Of a DNA stretch of 64,000 bases, positions 1 to 12,407 are shown piece by piece. The DNA is from Primulina eburnea (taxonomy: Eukaryota; Streptophyta; Magnoliopsida; Lamiales; Gesneriaceae), in contig NC_133106.1 of assembly GCF_022965805.1 (NCBI RefSeq), forward strand, positions 34,585,913-34,649,912. The letters run 5' to 3'. Each line of letters begins with the position of its first letter. Positions within the stretch are counted from its first letter, which is position 1. The notes under the pieces were generated by a model. It made no database searches. It worked only from the letters and a program-made list of their open reading frames with translations, and was not told the origin of the DNA. Made by a program: the position numbers and the translations under genes.

Positions 1-456
1 TTTCTAATAAAGCCCAAAATCCAATTTCCTCTCAATTAAATCAAATGTTTACAAGAAAATCCATTGTTGTTTTTTCATCTGTTTGTTCGCTTTCTTACTG
101 TTTCGTCCTCACTCATAACAAAATCATTTTTTCTTCCGAACAAATGATCTCAGTTTCAGTTTGATCGCACAGTACTTTATTTCAGCTATGCAAAACTCAT
201 TATAGATTCGTAAAGTGTTAAAAGGTGAAATCTTGGGTACTTCCTGAACTGGGCTCTGGGTTTTGAGGCGTTTCTATTTTATTTGTTTGTTTATTTGTTC
301 TTTACAAAGTGATTTCTTTTTGCTACGCTTTACAGAGTGATTTTGAGATATCTTGAAAATCTGGGATTTTGCTTCCAGGAAACACCATGGGGTTTTAAAT
401 TAAATTCTTTGTGAATCTGTTTTCGTGGAACTTGAAATACGGAAGGTACTAATACT
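1..456 (+). other. Upstream and 5' leader region of the AHL gene
   Basis: No open frame of note lies here. The stretch is T-rich with pyrimidine runs, typical of a plant 5' leader. It probably holds promoter and 5' UTR of the AT-hook gene that starts at 457. I see no convincing TATA box and cannot place the transcription start. Confidence 0.5.
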
Positions 457-3451
457 ATGAGTAGCAGTGGAACAGCAGTGGTGGGATCAGATGCTCCAAT
501 AGACTACCATTTAGCTCCCAGAACCACTGAAGAAAACCCAAATCAAGTAACTGGATCAGCACCACCACTACCACCAGTTTCTATCTCGCTTCCGACGGAC
601 ACGGCTGCCGTAGTTGGCGGCGCCGTCTCTTTGAAGAAGAAGAGGGGCAGGCCCAGGAAGTATGGCCCTGATGGCTCCGTGTCTATGACCCTTTCACCGA
701 TGCCACTTTCTTCCTCGGCGCCACCTCCGGTGATTGATTTCTCCTCCTTTCAGAAAAGGGGTAAAGTTCGTTATGCCGGCGGCTCCGCCATCAAGATGCA
801 AGAGCCGAGAATGGAGACTGAGGGTTTGGGTAATCCATAGATAATTCTAGAATAAACGATTAATTGTGTATGTGTTTGTTTTTTGCTGCATGCATGTTGA
901 TGAAGCTTTGCTCGTGTACTGATCTGTTCTTGGTTTATACGAATCCCAAGTGTCAATTAGGTTTTCGGAACGTCGAATTTATGTTGGGAGTGAAGCACTA
1001 GGTCTAGTGGGACCTGTAAATAAATGTGAAGGGTAATAGCTCATGCAAATGGGTGGTTTTAAGTATCAAGTGGGTTTATTGGTTGTCTTGGGATTAAGGA
1101 ATCTCGACATTATGGCTTTTATGAGGCGCTATTTTCCTTCAACAGAGAAGGGTTTCGTTTATTAAAGTCGCCTTCTTGAAATAATTTACTTGTCCTTGTT
1201 ACCTTTCTTCACATGTCTTTGGTGATGGGAAAAAAATTATTTGGCTACTTATTTAATCACTGTTCTTGGATCCTGAAATTGTTTCACATTTATTATCACA
1301 TTATTTCGGATGCATGGACACTTACCACTTGAACTGTTTTCTAATGAATTTCATAGTAATTATGCACTTGACCAGTTAAATGTTGATTGAAATGGTTCAG
1401 AAGATCATGGTGGGAGTCCTTGTTAATATAACAGTGTTTCTGTCCGTTGAGTGATTTAGATTGTTAAAATTTGACAGATTTTTTTTCTTCATTTAAATAT
1501 CTGTATAATTTACGGTTCATTAAGCTCTTTTGGTCATCTGAAATTGAGTGAAGCTTTTCTCCTTGAACATTTCCTATCTCCTTTGTTTTGCATCCACTAC
1601 AAGAATAAATGCTTATTGTGACATTCATAAATGTCATCATATTCAATATTTAGTGACATTTAAGTTTTAGTGACACCTCCAACAAATGTCCTCTATTCCA
1701 ATGTCGTCTTAAACTTCCTGACATTTTTTAATGTCCTCTCTGCATTTCGTTTCTTTAGACTGCATCACGTTGAACTTGATGGTGCATATTACTGCTTCTG
1801 TGTAATTCTGATGCAAAATTGATCCTCAAAATCCTATTTAAGTTTGGTCTCGACCCCTTGAACAGTTGAACATTTGTGATCTTATCATGTGTTCGTTGTA
1901 TAACTTGTCCCGTTTTATCAAAGTTTCCTTTGGTTAGAGTTGCTGAACATAGGCGTTTTCAAGTATCTATATTTTTCCTAAAAGCTCATCCTTGGCACTT
2001 GGGATGAGTTTGATGTCCTATTACATTGATTGCTCACTTTCCTTTAATTAGGATACAACCTGAGCTCATCTCTAATGGTGCATTTTGTCTTAATCCGAAA
2101 TTAGGCGACACCTTGTAATATGCACAATCTCTCTCTTGAGGTTTAAAGAAAATGCACTTAACCTCAATGAATTGCATTTGTCTGCAAGCTTTTCATTATG
2201 CGCTCATAACGTTGCTACGTTGGAATTCCCCGCATAAATTTATGTATCAGGTCGAATATTTTCCCATTTATCTGCATAATCGTGCTCTTTTGCTCGTAGG
2301 GGACAAAGTGATTGCTGACATTGAATTTTTGTTAGGTGAATGGGTTTCATGCTCAGTTGGTGCTAATTTTACACCTCATATCATCACTGTCGGTGCTGGA
2401 GAGGTAAGATATTGATGATATGTGGAATTTGTCTGCCGATTAATATTAGTGTTCAGTCTCGAGATATTAGCAATTTTATTTTTGGTGGTCTTAGGACGTC
2501 ACGATGAAGGTCATATCCTTCTCTCAACAAGGTCCTCGAGCAATTTGCATTCTATCTGCTAATGGCGTAGTTTCAATCGTCACTCTACAGCAACCTGATT
2601 CTTCTGGCGGTACATTGACATATGAGGTGCTGAAATCATTTGATTAACAAAATTCTATGCTCCAAATTCTTATTCTTTGTTATAATTTTATATCTTTTAA
2701 CATATTGACCAAGAATAAAAAATTCCTGTCCAGTATAATTCGACTACATGCATTGATTAAATGTCCCTTTTTATGACGCCTAGATCAATGTTTCTTTTAC
2801 TCAATATTCTAATGCGTTCATTTTTAAACTTGTGTTCTTCCATTTTTGACAAAGAGTCTGGTATACATATCTCGTATTCTTTATTTCAGATTATCTTCTC
2901 ATGTATCTGATAGCAAAATGCTTTTTTTCATGGCCCAAAGTGTTAAATAACTTGTTTCTTATGTTGTTTAGGGTCGTTTTGAGATACTCTCGTTGACTGG
3001 TTCATTTACGCCATCTGAGACTGGTGGAGTAAGAAACAGATCCGGTGGTATGAGCGTTTCTTTGGCTAGTCCTGATGGTCGCGTCCTAGGTGGTGGAGTT
3101 GCTGGCCTATTAGTAGCAGCCAGTCCTGTGCAGGTGCATCTTTTATTGCTCCAACGTTTTGAAAGCATAATAAACTTTGATCATACGACATCTCCTAACA
3201 TTCAGTCTCGTTTCACCATGAAGTAGATTGTGGTGGGTAGTTTTCTGGCTGGAAACCAGGTCGAGCAGAAGACTAAGGAAGACAAACCCGAGCCAATGGC
3301 TATCATACCTGCTGCTGCAATAACCATCTCGAGCGCAGGGATGGAAGTCACAAATCAGGCTTCCCCCTTGTTCCGTGGAGATAGCTGGTCCTCAATGCCC
3401 CCAGACTCGAGGAATAAACCCACCGACATCAATGTTCCCTTAAGTGGATAG
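457..3451 (+). CDS. AT-hook motif nuclear-localized protein (AHL1-like)
   Basis: Five exons: 457-829, 2336-2403, 2495-2626, 2972-3133 and 3227-3451. All junctions are GT-AG and in phase, giving 319 residues. One AT-hook, RGRPRKY, lies at residues 63-69 after a KKK stretch. This motif type binds the minor groove of AT-rich DNA. Residues about 125-260 form a PPC/DUF296 domain, with GEWVSCSVGANFTPHIITV at its start and GRFEIL at 192-197. PPC domains make AHL trimers and recruit other nuclear factors. A second hook seen in some relatives is degenerate here (KRGKVR). The C-terminus (NKPTDIN) resembles Arabidopsis AHL1 as I recall it. Expected role: nuclear, matrix-associated transcription regulator. 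Intron 1 is 1.5 kb and carries a CACTA-like fragment. The start is the first ATG of the open frame. Confidence 0.93.
1595..1734 (-). mobile_element. Truncated CACTA-like MITE fragment in AHL intron 1
   Basis: It begins CACTACAAGAATAAATGC and for about 140 bp is nearly identical to the reverse complement of 42120-42265, the right end of the complete element at 41509-42265. The match stops after the ACATTTTTTAATGTC palindrome, and no second terminal repeat follows. It is therefore an end fragment or a partly deleted copy lying well away from the splice sites. Confidence 0.75.
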
Positions 3452-3692
3452 TTAGAATTTTTTAACACAGTTGCAACTGACCGATTGGAATTACTGGTAA
3501 GGCTTGTGTAGGTCCAATTTCTGTGTCTGTTGAACCCATTATATGTTCCTTTCTTTGGAACTGTGGCTTTAGAGTTTTTATAGCAAGAGCTCTGCCTTCA
3601 CTCCATGTGCTAATAGGACAAAAACCACGCTTTTAATAGCAACTTTTACTAATACGTTTTGATGGTTCAATGTATACCAATATATATAGCCA
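3452..3692. other. 3' flank of the AHL gene
   Basis: Noncoding sequence after the AHL stop, presumably its 3' UTR and terminator region. It ends where the duplicated germin block begins. Nothing else recognised. Confidence 0.5.
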
Positions 3693-4303
3693 AACCATCT
3701 CGACTCAACCCGTTTACATCCCTACCCTAAATCATCTATAAGAAAACAAATATACGTTCGACTTGGATCACCTCAAAGTCCGTCTTGTTGTTACTCTAAT
3801 AAAAAAATAAAATTCTACTTACATAAATTTTTAAATGACATGTGAAAAATTGATTCCACATTTCCAAATTATTTTGAATTATCATCGTAGTCAAATTCAT
3901 AATTTATAATGTTTTATCAGTGATACAACATGATGAACTATAACATATATTGTATGTATAAATTGTGCGGTTGTTGAATGAATCATCAAACCTATGTAAA
4001 TGGATTTAATTGAATTTCTAAATTTAAGCATATAATAAGCTGAAGGCTTGTGAAAACAATTTGAGAAATATTGTGAAAATTGACCCTTTCCATAAATAAA
4101 CCGAGTCACTGCTGATAAAATCTACATAAAACAATAAACTAATGGTTGTGTATAAACTAAGCTATTAACTAACGAATCGAAGTAGTCAAAAGTTGGGAAA
4201 TTAAGAAAGGGTAGGTTATCCAACTCTGCAGGTAAATGAATTAGGACAAGTTCAAATTTTTGTTTATTAAGGAAATCCATTCGACTTGTTCAAACATTTC
4301 AAG

Positions 4304-4311
4304 TATAAATA
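4304..4311 (+). promoter_or_regulatory. TATA box of germin-like gene A
   Basis: TATAAATA lies about 100 bp before the ATG at 4407, a normal plant core-promoter spacing. It is preserved at 10465-10472 in the duplicate. Confidence 0.65.
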
Positions 4312-4406
4312 CACTTGCATTTTAATGCATTTCAAACCACCTCTCAAGCTCAAACACTCCAGCAGCAATATAGCAAGTGCAATCCATTCCTAACTGCTTT
4401 TTTAAG

Positions 4407-5287
4407 ATGGCCATCCGTATCTCTCTTGGCTTTTTGGTATTAACTTTGATATATTCATTAACTTTTGCATCTGATCCTAGTCCTCTTCAAGACTTTTGTG
4501 TTGCGGTTGACGATTCGAAGGCTTCTGGTAATTTATTCCATGATGTTCTCACGAATAAGTTAAATATCATTTTTTTAGCTTTATCGAAGTTATATTAATG
4601 TTTACTGTTATAGGATTATTTTGATCAACTTATCGAAACTTTATACCATTTTGTTTGCATTATTAGTCATAATTCGGTTTCCTTGCATGTATGTTCATGC
4701 ACAATTATATGTATGATGCAGTGTTTGTGAACGGGAAGATTTGCAAGAACCCAAATATGGTATCAGCAGATGATTTCTATTTCAAGGGTCTAAACAAGCC
4801 CGGAAACACATCGAATGCATTAGGCTCGAGGGTTACTCCGGTTAATGTAAACCAAATTCCTGGGCTCAACACTTTGGGCATTTCATTGGTTCGAATCGAC
4901 TATGCACCATATGGGCTCAACCCTCCTCACACGCATCCTCGTGCCACAGAAATTCTCGTTGTCGTCGAAGGTACTCTATACGTTGGGTTCGTGACTTCAA
5001 ACCCAACAAATCAAAACCAGAAGAACAAGCTTTTTACCAAGACATTGCATCCAGGAGATGTGTTTGTATTCCCTGAAGGCCTCATTCATTTTCAGTTCAA
5101 CACCGGAAAAACCAATGTCGTCGCATTCGCCGGATTAAGTAGTCAGAACCCTGGAGTCATCACCATTGCAAATGCTGTTTTTGGCTCCGAACCACCGATT
5201 TCTATTGATGTTCTTACTAAGGCATTTCAGGTTGACAAGAATGTGATTCAGCATCTTCAAGGACAATTTTGGATGAACAACAACTAA
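4407..5287 (+). CDS. Germin-like protein, subfamily 1 (copy A)
   Basis: Two exons, 4407-4527 and 4722-5287, give 228 residues, the usual length for the family. Residues 1-21 are a hydrophobic signal peptide ending LTFA, so the protein should be apoplastic. Cys31 and Cys48 should form the conserved N-terminal disulfide. Germin box 1 supplies metal ligands His110, His112 and Glu117 ([10 protein letters not shown]). Box 2 supplies His163 (PEGLIHF), giving the manganese site of the cupin beta-barrel. A glycosylation sequon N-T-S lies at 69-71. Family members form hexamers; some have superoxide dismutase or, rarely, oxalate oxidase activity, and which applies here cannot be told. The ATG at 4407 was chosen because it opens the signal peptide. 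The gene differs from copy B only at residue 136 (Thr here). Confidence 0.95.
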
Positions 5288-7429
5288 AATAAACCAAACC
5301 GCAAGACAAAGCTCCATTGTTTTTCATTTCTATTTCAGTGTAATAAGGAGTAACAATCTTTGATGTTACGATATTAACAAATAATATGGATTGATATACA
5401 ATTGATTTGGGTACTTAAGATTTTATTAATTATCTCTTTTCGTCGGTTTAATTATGCCATTGCAATTTACAGCTACAATTCCTTTTGATAAAGTATAAAA
5501 TAGTCAGTAAACAAGCACCACTGTTCGGATAGATTAAATTTGGTTCACTTGAGATTCTTGAAAATATAGATTTTTTTTTTTTGGAAATATAGATATGACG
5601 AATCAGTATGATACCATTTAATTAAAATTTTAAAAATACAATTTCTTGGACAAGTAATAAAACGTTTTTATAAAAGTAAAATTATTTTTTAAAAAATATA
5701 TGTTTTGATGATTATTATATAAATTAATGTTAAAAAAATTACATCATTATTTTATTTCTATAAACATAATGTTAAAAATAATACGTTTTGATTTACATCA
5801 TTATTTTATTTCTATAAATACACAAAACATATCTCAAATGTTATTTAAAAATTATATTTGGAGAAATTTTTTCAAAAACTTTTTACAAAAAATCTTATCG
5901 AAACACATTTTAAGTTTTTTCATTTATAAAATACTAAAAATCTTTTTAAAGTACTTGTCCAAATAAAATCATTTTCAAGCAATCGGAATTGATATATATT
6001 CATCTGGACGATTAGTTCAGTATTGATTAGTGCGTGAGTTATATTTAACTATATAGCTAACGTAGCAGGTTGTTTTATATATCCTAATTAAACAATTAAT
6101 ATAGTCACCGGCTGAATAATGAATATATATTTTCCCTACTTAAATATATTTATTTTTTAATTCACACTAGCGTTAACTATATTTAATTATGTAGTAAGCA
6201 TCATGATTCAATCATTTTCCTAGGAGAGATAATTATTTTATCGAACAATCTATCTTCCAATAATTATATTTTTTGTCATCCATTATAATGAAACTTGTAT
6301 CTTTGGCTCTGATAACAACAATACGACTGATCATTTTTCGTTTTATCAAAATTTATAGTTGAAGATAATTGCATGTGTAACTCAAATTTTTTATATGGCA
6401 CAAGATGTGTGTGTGTGTTTGTGACATTGAATAGACAAGTTATAAATAGGGGTGAGAAAAAATAACGATCATTCCGTTACACCACACTTACCGTACCGCA
6501 AAATAACGAACATATCGAATTTAACATTATACCGAATATTTTGGTACGGTCAACTTTTTGGTATCGGTATGAAATTCTAAAAATTTCGATATACCAAAAT
6601 ACCCATTTTTTTTATATATTTTAAAAATTATAAAATAATGTTGTCGGGCTCACTTACTCTTCCAATTCTTATTTTTTGTGTTGGGCATTTTAGCTTTTTT
6701 ATGATGAAATTAACATAATTTTTTTAAAAATTTCGGTATAGACGGTATTATACCGATATCGTACAAAAATTTCGATATATATACCGACGGTTTTTTGGTA
6801 AGAACACTATGGAATTTATGTCATACCGAAATTTCGGTATACCGACGTGACGATATACCAAAATTTCGATACGATATCGGTATTCATTTTTTGATACCGA
6901 ATTTTTTGGTACGATATACGGTATTATTTGAAAAAATCGGTATTCCGTACCGAACCATGTCTAGGTATAAATTTGTATTTCATGGAAAGATTATATTGAG
7001 AAATTTTGAATGGTTTTACTATGTGAAAATGTAGGATTCACTATGTTAACTACTCTTAAGCAAGCTTAAAATAAAAGGGGATAGATTTTTAAATTGATGG
7101 ATCGGAGTTCAAAATATCCAATTAAACAAGTGTGACGAATGAATTTGAAATAAGCAACATCCTAAATACGAGCTTGATCACCTATTCACCTTAACGTGAC
7201 GTTTGTCTTTGTGTATTATTCAAATAAAAAAATTATAAATCCTTTGACATTTTTTTTTATAAAATATATATGTAGTTCAAATTAAGTTAATCATCAATCG
7301 CCGTCCAAATTCATGACTCCGTCTTTTTATATCAGTGATGCAAATATGATGATTGATGGTAATATCTACGAATACATCTATAAATTCTACAGTTTGTTGA
7401 ATGAATAATTAAAATATTTGAAATTCGAC

Positions 7430-8056
7430 GAAATAGAAATAAACAAAATGGATGACAGGATGAGTAATCACTTCTCTTAGTTGGGCGGCATACTCTCATA
7501 TAAACATTAATTATGACAAAAAATAAAAATAAAACCCAAAAACAGGACGAAGAAGGATTAAAAATTAAACCGTAATTTTATTATTCACATGTGGTAAATG
7601 TTAAAATATTTTATGGTTTAAATAAATATTGGCATGTGTGTGGCTTTTTAGCCATATGAGATTGGAGCTGGTATCTCGTGAGATGTCTCACGAATCTTTA
7701 TATGTGAAACAGGTCAATCCTACCGATATTCAAAAAAAAAAAATAATACTCTTAGCATAAAAAATAATATATTTTTTATGGATGACTCAAATAAGAGATA
7801 TGTCTCATAAAATACTATAAGTGAGACTATTTCACACAAGTTATTGATATGAATGTATCAAACTTGATAAATTCATGATGTTATGTGTTTTACTTAACTT
7901 GGATGGTAATTGGGTTCGAAATATGTTTTTATGTTGGAAGTTTTTTTTAAGCTAAAAAAATCATTAGGTTAGAAGGTTGATAAATCCATAGAAACAAATT
8001 TGGCTATAAAAAATGGAATAGTATTTGAAAACACAAAATGTTTACAATTCTGCAAG
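7430..8056. other. Spacer between the germin copies, left part
   Basis: AT-rich sequence without a supported gene. It holds the dispersed GAGAC-type repeat listed at 7671-7840 and otherwise nothing I recognise. Confidence 0.5.
7671..7840. repeat. Dispersed short repeat with GTGAGAC/GTCTCAC termini (copy 1)
   Basis: About 170 bp bounded by imperfect inverted motifs of the type GTGAGACnGTCTCAC. The shared core has CTTAGCATAAAAAATAATA followed by GGATGA-CTCAAATAAGAGAT. Related copies lie at 19556-19708, 32334-32507 and 55555-55671. It looks like a non-autonomous MITE; the superfamily is not determined. Confidence 0.7.
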
Positions 8057-8479
8057 TCAAGCAAATTCATTCGCCACTTGATTCGCATTATTTCTACAAT
8101 GTTGGATCTTTGCTACATGAATTCTTGAAGAAATTATCACCTTCGACCATCTCAAGTTGATTGCTTTCTTCAATCCTTCCTTGACTGCCACCGTCTCTGC
8201 TATATGAGAAGATAGAGCTCCATGAATAATCCAACCTTCAGCAAAAATCAGAATACCATTGTTGTCGAAGATTGAATGACGGCGGGAAACAAATATCCTC
8301 TGTATATTTCTTCCGGCGAACGTGGGAAGTCCCAAATTGTTTGAATTCGGACGAAATGTTATACTTGATTTTTCAAATTTATCTGTCCTGAGGCAGCTCG
8401 ATTCTATTTCTATTGCTGGCCCAGTAATTTTGACCTTGATTGGACCAAATGGCAGATGAGATCTTAGCTGTGTGGACAC
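8057..8479 (-). pseudogene. RNase H-like domain fragment (retroelement-derived)
   Basis: An open frame of up to 140 codons resembles the plant RNase H-like domain found at the end of non-LTR retrotransposon polyproteins and in related host genes. Visible landmarks are SSHIAETVAVKEGLKKAI, with the conserved Glu, and the terminal ANQVANEFA. Between them the segment that should carry the second catalytic Asp is missing: the strand ending KVIISS joins directly to RIHVAKIQHCR. The first catalytic region is poorly conserved too. I read it as a decayed, internally deleted fragment, not an active enzyme. No reverse transcriptase lies next to it. Confidence 0.6.
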
Positions 8480-9330
8480 TACAATAATTTTATTTCAACG
8501 GGTAAGATCTTACCACACATATAATTTCAAAAAAAAATAGTGGGTCTTATATATGCATGAACAAATCTTGGTCATTCATCCTATCATGAAGGCAATTAAG
8601 ATCTTTAGATTATTTTCTGACTTGATCGTCAGAGTGTCTACGACGAACAAACCCCATATAGATAACGTGGTAATCCCATCTGCCCACTAAATCTCGCCTA
8701 TATAAGTCCGGCCATGCATGTTCCTAATTTTCTCATTTCAAAATAATTAATCCTCGGAGAATTGATCAACGAAAGGATGACAATATTTAGGAATGGTGCC
8801 AACAATTCCATCTCTCTGATCTTTTATTTAATCAGTTGCTGCGTAATAATCTAAAGATCTTAATTGCCAATTTTTCATTTTATATCATGTTATTGGTCAT
8901 GTTAATTCATTGTCTTAATCCAATAACTTGCACTTTTTTCTTTTCAATTTTAGTAACTTTTTTTATCGGAGTGCTGACATGCAATCTGATACATAAAATT
9001 TTTTCGATGACACGCCATCATTTTCTAGTGCAACATCATCATTTTACTGTACTACATGAGAACTTAAATGAAAAAAGACTAAATCGAAAACAAAATTCAA
9101 GTTAGCGGACCATAGTCTGATATCATGACGAAAAATGAAAACATGCAATTTACTGGACCAAAATTAAATTTTTTCCTAATAATAATTATGTGAAAAATTA
9201 AAGCTCGCCATATTCCTCTTAAACATGCTTGAAAAAAAGGATAGATTTTAAATTATGAAATTCAGAAGCATCTAAATTATAAATGTTGTTAATTTCAATA
9301 CGACAAATCCTAAATTAAGAATATAAATGA
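8480..9330. other. Spacer between the germin copies, middle part
   Basis: No supported gene. Positions about 8500-8605 resemble one arm of the palindromic element at 23576-23728 (ATCTTGGTCATTCATCCTAT), so an old related MITE probably lies here. The rest is AT-rich and unrecognised. Confidence 0.4.
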
Positions 9331-9886
9331 ACCAAACCACTTGTGAGCTATTCGAAACTTAGTTCGATAAAAATCTCGTCTGATATCATTCGTTAAACTT
9401 ATCGAGCTTATCGAGTATAGATCGAACTTAAGATACTCAGCTCGTAAACTCGCGAGCCTATTTGCGAGCTCAGGCTCGAGCTCAACTCATTTATGTCGAG
9501 CTCAAGCTCAACTAGTTTATCGGGCCTTGAGTGTATAATAATAATTTGTATTATCTCACATCGAAATATGATTGTAATGAAAGTAATTGAAACACTATAA
9601 AATGAGAAGCATGCCCCATTAAATTTAATATTTTAGTCGATCTTTTGGCTAAGAATGCTCGACGAGCTCGAAAACGAGCTTAAAAATTATTTTGATTAAC
9701 GAGCTAAAAAATGAGCTCGTTTAACGAGGATAAACGAGCTATTAATGATCAGATCGTGAGTCGTGAGATTAATAATTTAAAAACAAGTCAAGCTCGAGTT
9801 TGTGATAAAAGCTCGAATCGAGTTCGAATCTATATATATCATAAACGAGCCGAACCATCTCGACTCGACCCGTTTACATCCCTACC
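9331..9886. mobile_element. GAGCTCG-rich MITE-like element next to the copy B boundary
   Basis: Dense in GAGCTC, CTCGAGC and ACGAGC motifs. It ends in CGTTTACATCCCTACC, the reverse complement of a GGTAGGGATGTAAACG end often seen on plant non-autonomous elements. Only the last 30 bp or so of this end survive at the start of copy A. The left border is not clear and no target duplication was found. Confidence 0.4.
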
Positions 9887-10464
9887 CTAAATCATCAGTA
9901 AGAAAACAAATATACGTTCGACTTGGATCACCTCAAAGTCCGTCTTGTTGTTACTCTAATAAAAAATAAAATTCTACGTACATAAATTTTTAAATGACAT
10001 GTGAAAGATTGATTCCACATTTCCAAATTACTTTGAATTATCATCGTAGTCAAAATTCATAATTTATAGTGTTTTATCAGTGATGCAACATGATGAACTA
10101 TAACAAATATTGTATGTATAAATTGTGCGGTTGTTGAATGAATCATCAAACCTATGTAAATGGATTTAATTGAATTTCTAAATTTAAGCATATAATAAGC
10201 TGAAGGCTTGTGAAAACAATTTGAGAAATATTGTGAAAATTGACCCTTTCCATAAATAAACCGAGTCACTGCTGATAAAATCTACATAAAACAATAAACT
10301 AATGGTTGTGTATAAACTAAGCTATTAACTAACGAATCGAAGTAGTCAAAAGTTGGGAAATTAAGAAAGGGTAGGTTATCCAACTCTGCAGGTAAATGAA
10401 TTAGGACAAGTTCAATTCTTTTGTTTATTAAGGAAATCCATTCGACTTGTTCAAACATTTCAAG

Positions 10465-10472
10465 TATAAATA
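10465..10472 (+). promoter_or_regulatory. TATA box of germin-like gene B
   Basis: TATAAATA lies about 100 bp before the ATG at 10568, identical to the box of copy A. The flanking promoter is almost unchanged between copies, so similar expression is expected. Confidence 0.65.
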
Positions 10473-10567
10473 CACTTGCATTTTAATGCATTTCAAACCA
10501 CCTCTCAAGCTCAAACACTTCAGCAGCAATATAGCAAGTGCAATCCATTCCTAACTGCTTTTTTAAG

Positions 10568-11448
10568 ATGGCCATCCGTATCTCTCTTGGCTTTTTGGTA
10601 TTAACTTTGATATATTCATTAACTTTTGCATCTGATCCTAGTCCTCTTCAAGACTTTTGTGTTGCGGTTGACGATTCGAAGGCTTCTGGTAATTTATTCC
10701 ATGATGTTCTCACGAATAAGTTAAATATCATTTTTTTAGCTTTATCGAAGTTATATTAATGTTTACTGTTATAGGATTATTTTGATCAACTTATCGAAAC
10801 TTTATACCATTTTGTTTGCATTATTAGTCATAATTCGGTTTCCTTGCATGTATGTTCATGCACAATTATATGTATGATGCAGTGTTTGTGAACGGGAAGA
10901 TTTGCAAGAACCCAAATATGGTATCAGCAGATGATTTCTATTTCAAGGGTCTAAACAAGCCCGGAAACACATCGAATGCATTAGGCTCGAGGGTTACTCC
11001 GGTTAATGTAAACCAAATTCCTGGGCTCAACACTTTGGGCATTTCATTGGTTCGAATCGACTATGCACCATATGGGCTCAACCCTCCTCACACGCATCCT
11101 CGTGCCACAGAAATTCTCGTTGTCGTTGAAGGTACTCTATACGTTGGGTTCGTGACTTCAAACCCAGCAAATCAAAACCAGAAGAACAAGCTTTTTACCA
11201 AGACATTGCATCCAGGAGATGTGTTTGTATTCCCCGAAGGCCTCATTCATTTTCAGTTCAACACCGGAAAAACCAATGTCGTCGCATTCGCCGGATTAAG
11301 TAGTCAGAACCCTGGAGTCATCACCATTGCAAATGCTGTTTTTGGCTCCGAACCACCGATTTCTATTGATGTTCTTACTAAGGCATTTCAGGTTGACAAG
11401 AATGTGATTCAGCATCTTCAAGGACAATTTTGGATGAACAACAACTAA
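10568..11448 (+). CDS. Germin-like protein, subfamily 1 (copy B)
   Basis: Two exons, 10568-10688 and 10883-11448, encode 228 residues: signal peptide, Cys31/Cys48 pair, box 1 ligands His110, His112 and Glu117, and box 2 His163. The only protein difference from copy A is Ala at residue 136 instead of Thr, in the loop between the boxes. I also see two silent changes. The intron is the same length as in copy A. With intact splice sites, TATA box and metal ligands, both copies should be functional secreted cupins. The near-identity points to recent duplication or gene conversion. Confidence 0.95.
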
Positions 11449-12407
11449 AATAAACCAAACCGCAAGACAAAGCTCCATTGTTTTTCATTTCTATTTCAGT
11501 GTAATAAGGAGTAACAATCTTTGATGTTACGATATTAACAAATAATATGGATTGATATACAATTGATTTGGGTGCTTAAGATTTTATTAATTATCTCTTT
11601 TCGTCGGTTTAATTATGCCATTGCAATTTACAGCTACAATTCCTTTTGATAAAGTATAAAATAGTCAGTAAACAAGCACCACTGTTCGGATAGATTAAAT
11701 TTGGTTCACTTGAGATTCTTGAAAATATAGATTTTTTTTTTTTTTGGGAAATATAGATATGACGAATCAGTATGATACCATTTAATTAAAATTTTAAAAA
11801 TACAATTTCTTGGACAAGTAATAAAACGTTTTTATAAAAGTAAAATTATTTTTTAAAAAATATATGTTTTGATGATTATTATATAAATTAATGTTAAAAA
11901 AATTACATCATTATTTTATTTCTATAAACATAATGTTAAAAATAATACGTTTTGATTTACATCATTATTTTATTTCTATAAATACACAAAACATATCTCA
12001 AATGTTATTTAAAAATTATATTTGGAGAAATTTTTTCAAAAACTTTTTACAAAAAATCTTATCGAAACACATTTTAAGTTTTTTCATTTATAAAATACTA
12101 AAAATCTTTTTAAAGTACTTGTCCAAATAAAATCATTTTCAAGCAATCGGAATTGAAATATATTCATCTGGACGATTAGTTCAGTATTGATTAGTGCATT
12201 GAGAAGGGACTGTTACTTGAAGTCTAAGTTTCTTGTTTTTGCTTGAATACTAGCAAATAAATAAATTTATATCTGGAGTTTGGTATTAAATATAATAATG
12301 CTGTAGAAATAAAAATAAAAATTTCCGAAAATAAACTTTGTTCAAGAGAAAACTTCGTTTTCCGATATGCATCGCGTTACAACAAGCGAAGCTTGCTATA
12401 TTATTTA

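Larger units (their letters stand above)
3693..7429. repeat. Segmental duplication, copy A (with first germin-like gene)
   Basis: This block matches 9853-14462 along its length. Both begin at AACCATCTCGACTC and both end near TTAAAATATTTGAAA. Identity is highest over the germin gene and promoter, where I count only about three differences in roughly 900 bp. Copy A lacks about 1.15 kb present in copy B near 12199-13345. It has about 275 bp (roughly 6550-6826) that copy B lacks. The noncoding part from 5288 is AT-rich. It includes a palindrome-rich stretch (6470-6960) with repeated ATACCGAAATTTCGGTAT-like motifs, probably an old transposon remnant. Confidence 0.9.

Noticed and set aside
4377..4406. 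Upstream extension of the germin frame to 4377 (and 10538)
   Set aside because: The extension starts with GTG and would spoil the signal peptide; ATG 4407/10568 fits the family.
3897..10269. A 70-codon minus-strand frame conserved upstream of both germin genes (3897-4109 and 10057-10269)
   Set aside because: Conservation follows from the recent duplication; there is no recognisable protein feature and it overlaps the promoter.
5727..12130. A 79-codon frame downstream of both germin genes (5727-5966 and 11891-12130)
   Set aside because: Low-complexity AT-rich sequence; the similarity is explained by the duplication.
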